Of a stretch of 8,522 bases of DNA, positions 6,073 through 8,522 are shown one piece after another; positions within the stretch are counted from its first letter, which is position 1, and the number at the start of each line of letters is the position of its first letter. A model generated the notes under the pieces. It was not told where the DNA came from, searched no databases, and saw nothing but the letters and a program-made list of their open reading frames with translations. Made by a program: the position numbers and the translations under genes. The stretch is taken from the NCBI GenBank assembly GCA_020445045.1, contig JAGRHI010000002.1, forward strand, positions 435-8,956. The letters are read 5' to 3'. This stretch comes from Candidatus Competibacteraceae bacterium (GTDB taxonomy: Bacteria > Pseudomonadota > Gammaproteobacteria > Competibacterales > Competibacteraceae).

Positions 6073-7470
6073 TCAGCGCGCGCCCCGACCCCACAGGATG
6101 GTGTGAACGGTCTGCAACAAGATGACCACATCGAAGAAAAAACTGTAGTTCTTGATGTAGTACAGGTCGTACTGCAATTTCTCGCGCGCATCCTGCTCGG
6201 ACGCGCCGTAGGGATAGCAAATCTGCGCCCAACCGGTGATGCCCGGCTTGACCATATGCCGCATGGAATAGCAGGGGATTTTCTGGCACAGATCAGCCAC
6301 GAACTGCGGCCGTTCCGGCCGCGGGCCGACGAAGCTCATATCGCCGCGCAGCACGTTGAACAATTGGGGCAACTCATCGATGCGAGTTTCGCGCAGCACC
6401 GCGCCGACCCGCGTGATCCGCGAGTCATTTTTCCCGGCCCAGCGCGCCTTGCCATCCTTCTCGGCATCGACCACCATGCTGCGGAATTTGATGACCTCGA
6501 ACGGCCGATCCTTGAACCCAACCCGGGTCTGTCGGTACAAAACCGGTCCGCGGCCACCCGACTCCAGCCAAATGGCCAAGGCCGCCGCCAACATGAACGG
6601 CCAGGTCAGCGCCAGCAACAACAGGCTCGCGGTGACATCGAGCACCCGCTTCACGGTGCTCCTGAGCCCCATTCCCTGAAAACCTTCGGCAAAGATGATG
6701 CTGCTCGGCTTCAACGCCTCCAGTTGCACCTTGCCGGTCTGCCGCTCGAAGAAACCCAGAAAATGGCTGATCGCAATCCCATCGATTTTGCAACTCAGAA
6801 TCTCGTCGACGGGAAACCCCTTGCGCCGGTCGTCCATGGCCACCACGATCTCGTCGACATGCAGTTCATCCGCCAGCTTGGCCAGGTTGTTGGTCACCTG
6901 CAACATACGGCCAGCCGGCACTCTCGGCGTTTCGTGCTCGTGGACCTGAATATAACCGGGGACCAGGAAACCCATGGTTCCCTGTTGCTGCAACGATTCG
7001 ATCTCGGCCGCATGTTCGCCCACGCCCAACACCAACACCCGCTGCTTGAGCTGATCCTGCTTGGTGATCTTGAAGAAGATGGAGCGCAACAGCAGTACGC
7101 TCAGAAAGGCAATTCCAATCGCGAGGCTGAACTCACCACGGCCGAGCGCAAGATCGGGAACCAAGTAGAACAGCAGGGTCATCGCGAATAGCCCGAACAG
7201 GAAGCTGACACCGACTCGCAGCAGCATTTCGCCCCCGCCGCTCCAGAAATTGCGTTCGTACAAACCCAGCGCGATCATGATCGTCAACATGACGATCGTA
7301 AAGGCGAATGCGCTTGAGACCATCTCGCTCATGCGAGACCACCCTTCGTTCTGGACCAAGGCGAAATACAGCGTCCGGCCGACATAAATCGACCCAAACA
7401 AGCTGAGCGCTTCCACCCCCAACAACGTCAGCAACGCCTGGGAAATATAGTGTCTGAGCAGGCGCATCAT
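6073..7470 (-). CDS. Polyprenyl-phosphate sugar transferase, EpsB-like (TIGR03013 / PEP-CTERM-XrtA associated type)
   Basis: This 465-residue membrane enzyme belongs to the bacterial sugar transferase family (WbaP/PglC-like), which moves a sugar-1-phosphate from a nucleotide sugar to undecaprenyl phosphate and starts exopolysaccharide repeat units. Four N-terminal hydrophobic helices (roughly 10-30, 52-70, 83-105, 113-131) precede a Rossmann-like domain starting VLVLGVGEHA near 145. The catalytic part begins KRVLDV at 274, followed by a hydrophobic re-entrant or membrane helix (280-302), KFRSM (328-332), the catalytic Asp-Glu pair D365-E366 in IDELPQ, and GPRPE (382-386). This layout and the MRLLRHYIS start resemble the transferases that accompany exosortase XrtA; that subfamily call is from memory. 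The ATG at 7470 is used, followed at once by a second ATG; its Shine-Dalgarno is weak, which fits coupling to the short ORF ending in ATGA here. The frame runs open to 7665 but the extension lacks family similarity. Confidence 0.9.
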   Translation of the reverse strand: MMRLLRHYISQALLTLLGVEALSLFGSIYVGRTLYFALVQNEGWSRMSEMVSSAFAFTIVMLTIMIALGLYERNFWSGGGEMLLRVGVSFLFGLFAMTLLFYLVPDLALGRGEFSLAIGIAFLSVLLLRSIFFKITKQDQLKQRVLVLGVGEHAAEIESLQQQGTMGFLVPGYIQVHEHETPRVPAGRMLQVTNNLAKLADELHVDEIVVAMDDRRKGFPVDEILSCKIDGIAISHFLGFFERQTGKVQLEALKPSSIIFAEGFQGMGLRSTVKRVLDVTASLLLLALTWPFMLAAALAIWLESGGRGPVLYRQTRVGFKDRPFEVIKFRSMVVDAEKDGKARWAGKNDSRITRVGAVLRETRIDELPQLFNVLRGDMSFVGPRPERPQFVADLCQKIPCYSMRHMVKPGITGWAQICYPYGASEQDAREKLQYDLYYIKNYSFFFDVVILLQTVHTILWGRGAR

Positions 7471-7637
7471 AATGGTGGGATATCCATGACCGGATGTGTC
7501 TTTGCTTCCGCCATAAGGTCTGGAAAACCGGATTCGGGCTCTAAGTCCATATTGGCCGAAACGTAACGATAGTAGAGCTTGCGCCGCGATAAAAGTACGC
7601 TCACCAGTTCCGGTTCCTCCTCTATACTTGCCAACAT
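7467..7637 (-). CDS. Possible small ORF translationally coupled to the sugar transferase
   Basis: This candidate 56-residue protein starts at ATG 7637 and ends in TGA overlapping the transferase ATG as ATGA. I do not recognise it. It is acidic at the start (IEEEPE), then basic and aromatic (RRKLYYRYV), and ends in a Pro-rich tail (DIPPL), with no signal peptide or membrane segment. A weak GGGGA lies ten bases before the ATG. A GTG at 7604 (45 residues) with AGAGGAGGA about 11 bases upstream is an alternative start. For it: the typical ATGA coupling, and the weak ribosome site of the transferase itself. Against it: GC near 50% and codon use unlike its neighbours, and it overlaps the probable promoter of the divergent dehydrogenase. 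It may instead be an untranslated leader. Confidence 0.35.
   Translation of the reverse strand: MLASIEEEPELVSVLLSRRKLYYRYVSANMDLEPESGFPDLMAEAKTHPVMDIPPL
7601..7628 (+). promoter_or_regulatory. Candidate sigma-70 promoter of the dehydrogenase gene
   Basis: TATACT (7623-7628) is a five-of-six match to the -10 box. The best -35 at 16 bases distance is TCACCA (7601-7606), only three of six, suggesting an activator or a weak promoter. Transcription from about 7635 would give a leader of about 37 bases. I looked for a -24/-12 sigma-54 site on both strands of 7471-7671, since XrtA-type loci can use RpoN, and saw none. Confidence 0.4.
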
Positions 7638-7671
7638 TTGCAGCTTTTCCCCGCGAACGGAGCACCCATGC

Positions 7672-8522
7672 ATGTTTGAACTCGCCAATACTCGCATCGG
7701 CATCGTCGGCCTCGGTTATGTGGGCTTACCTTTGGCGGTCGAATTCGGTAAGCAGTTTCCGACGATCGGTCTGGATATCAATGCCGACCGCATCCGCGAA
7801 CTCCAGGCCGGCCACGACAGTACGCTGGAAGTCACATCCGAGGAGCTACGGCAAGCCCAGCATCTGCGTTATACCGATCGCGCCGAGGATCTGGCAACCT
7901 GCAACGTCTACATCGTTACGGTGCCAACTCCGGTGGATGGCTACAAGCGCCCTGATTTTAGTCCATTGATCGGCGCCAGCACCACAGTGGGGCGGCTGTT
8001 GAAATCGGGCGACGTGGCGATTTACGAATCCACGGTCTACCCTGGCGCCACCGAGGAAATCTGCGTGCCGATCCTGGAGCGGGAATCCGGCCTGCGTTTC
8101 AACACGGATTTCTTCGCCGGTTACAGCCCGGAACGCATCAACCCCGGCGACAAGGACCACCGGGTCACCACCATTCTCAAAGTGACTTCCGGCTCCACGC
8201 CAGCGGCGGCGGCGTTCGTGGACGCACTATACCGGCGCATCATCACCGCCGGAACCCACCGCGCTTCCAGCATCCGCGTGGCGGAGGCCGCCAAGGTGAT
8301 CGAGAACACTCAGCGCGACGTCAATATCGCCTTGGTCAACGAACTGGCGCTGTTGTTCGAACGCTTGGGAATCGATACCGAAGAAGTGCTGCTCGCCGCC
8401 GGCACCAAGTGGAATTTCCTGCCGTTCCGGCCGGGCCTGGTGGGCGGCCATTGCATCGGCGTCGATCCGTATTATCTGACCCACAAGGCCCAGCAGATCG
8501 GCCACCACCCGGAAATGATCCT
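7672..8522 (+). CDS. tviB: TviB/WbpA-like UDP-N-acetylhexosamine 6-dehydrogenase, 5' part
   Basis: These are the first 283 residues of a nucleotide-sugar dehydrogenase of roughly 425 residues, cut by the right edge. It oxidises C6 of a UDP-HexNAc to the uronic acid with two NAD+ and supplies capsule or exopolysaccharide precursors. The NAD-binding GLGYVG is at 13-18, YESTVYPG at 118-125 and YSPERINPGD at 151-160. K208 and N212 lie in AAKVIENTQRD, and the catalytic Cys is C261 in GGHCIGVDPYYLTHK. These stretches match Vi-antigen TviB more closely than the UDP-glucose dehydrogenases; whether the substrate is UDP-GlcNAc or UDP-GalNAc cannot be told from sequence. The start at 7672 has GGAG nine bases upstream. 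An overlapping out-of-frame ATG at 7668 opens only a three-codon reading frame. The gene is divergent from the sugar transferase. Confidence 0.93.
   Translation, partial: MFELANTRIGIVGLGYVGLPLAVEFGKQFPTIGLDINADRIRELQAGHDSTLEVTSEELRQAQHLRYTDRAEDLATCNVYIVTVPTPVDGYKRPDFSPLIGASTTVGRLLKSGDVAIYESTVYPGATEEICVPILERESGLRFNTDFFAGYSPERINPGDKDHRVTTILKVTSGSTPAAAAFVDALYRRIITAGTHRASSIRVAEAAKVIENTQRDVNIALVNELALLFERLGIDTEEVLLAAGTKWNFLPFRPGLVGGHCIGVDPYYLTHKAQQIGHHPEMI

Noticed and set aside
6103..7191. A 362-codon open frame on the plus strand opposite the sugar transferase
   Set aside because: It is antisense to a gene with an intact catalytic motif and membrane helices; composition is Gln/His/Arg-rich as expected for a shadow.
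7471..7665. A 65-residue N-terminal extension of the sugar transferase
   Set aside because: The extension has no transferase-family character, and the family start MRLLRHYIS follows the ATG at 7470.
7471..7671. Sigma-54 (-24/-12) promoter for the polysaccharide genes
   Set aside because: No GG-N10-GC site with acceptable flanks was found on either strand by eye.
1..8522. tRNA, rRNA, CRISPR array, IS element or phage attachment site
   Set aside because: No cloverleaf, regularly spaced direct repeats, transposase or long terminal inverted repeats were seen, and coding genes fill almost all of the window.

Overview
The window is GC-rich and densely coding, and reads as chromosome from a gammaproteobacterium. 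This rests on close matches, recalled from memory, to the E. coli forms of PurM, PurN, Dcd, Mrp/ApbC and a full-length MetG with a C-terminal tRNA-binding domain. The metG / mrp / dcd neighbourhood is also common in that class. An exopolysaccharide sugar transferase of the type found beside PEP-CTERM/XrtA systems, together with an Uma2 family gene, suggests an environmental lineage (Chromatiales- or Competibacter-like). That placement is inference. No RNA genes, insertion sequences or CRISPR arrays were seen, and no gene-free stretch exceeds about 200 bases.

Layout. (1) Positions 1-1219, plus strand: the 3' part of purM, coupled by a 4-base overlap to complete purN; these are steps 5 and 3 of de novo purine synthesis. 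(2) Positions 1209-3923, minus strand, read right to left: a small secreted four-cysteine protein of unknown function, a hairpin resembling a terminator, mrp/apbC (Fe-S cluster carrier ATPase), dcd (dCTP deaminase) and an Uma2-family PD-(D/E)XK protein. The last three are tightly packed and probably form one transcript. Uma2 and purN overlap tail to tail by 11 bases. (3) Positions 3924-4041: a divergent promoter region with a nested inverted repeat. (4) Positions 4042-6072, plus strand: metG. (5) Positions 6073-8522: the edge of a surface-polysaccharide locus. A membrane-bound undecaprenyl-phosphate sugar transferase lies on the minus strand, its stop codon directly abutting that of metG. It is preceded by a possible small ORF coupled by an ATGA overlap. 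Divergent from these is a TviB-like UDP-HexNAc 6-dehydrogenase that runs off the right edge.

How the genes fit together: the left two thirds are housekeeping (purines, dUTP/dTTP supply, Fe-S assembly, methionyl-tRNA). The right third starts an accessory module in which the dehydrogenase makes a UDP-HexNAc-uronic acid precursor and the transferase places the first sugar phosphate on the lipid carrier. I found no clear evidence of a wholly new system. The best leads are two small unrecognised genes (the secreted four-Cys protein before mrp and the short ORF before the transferase) and what lies beyond the right edge of the polysaccharide locus.
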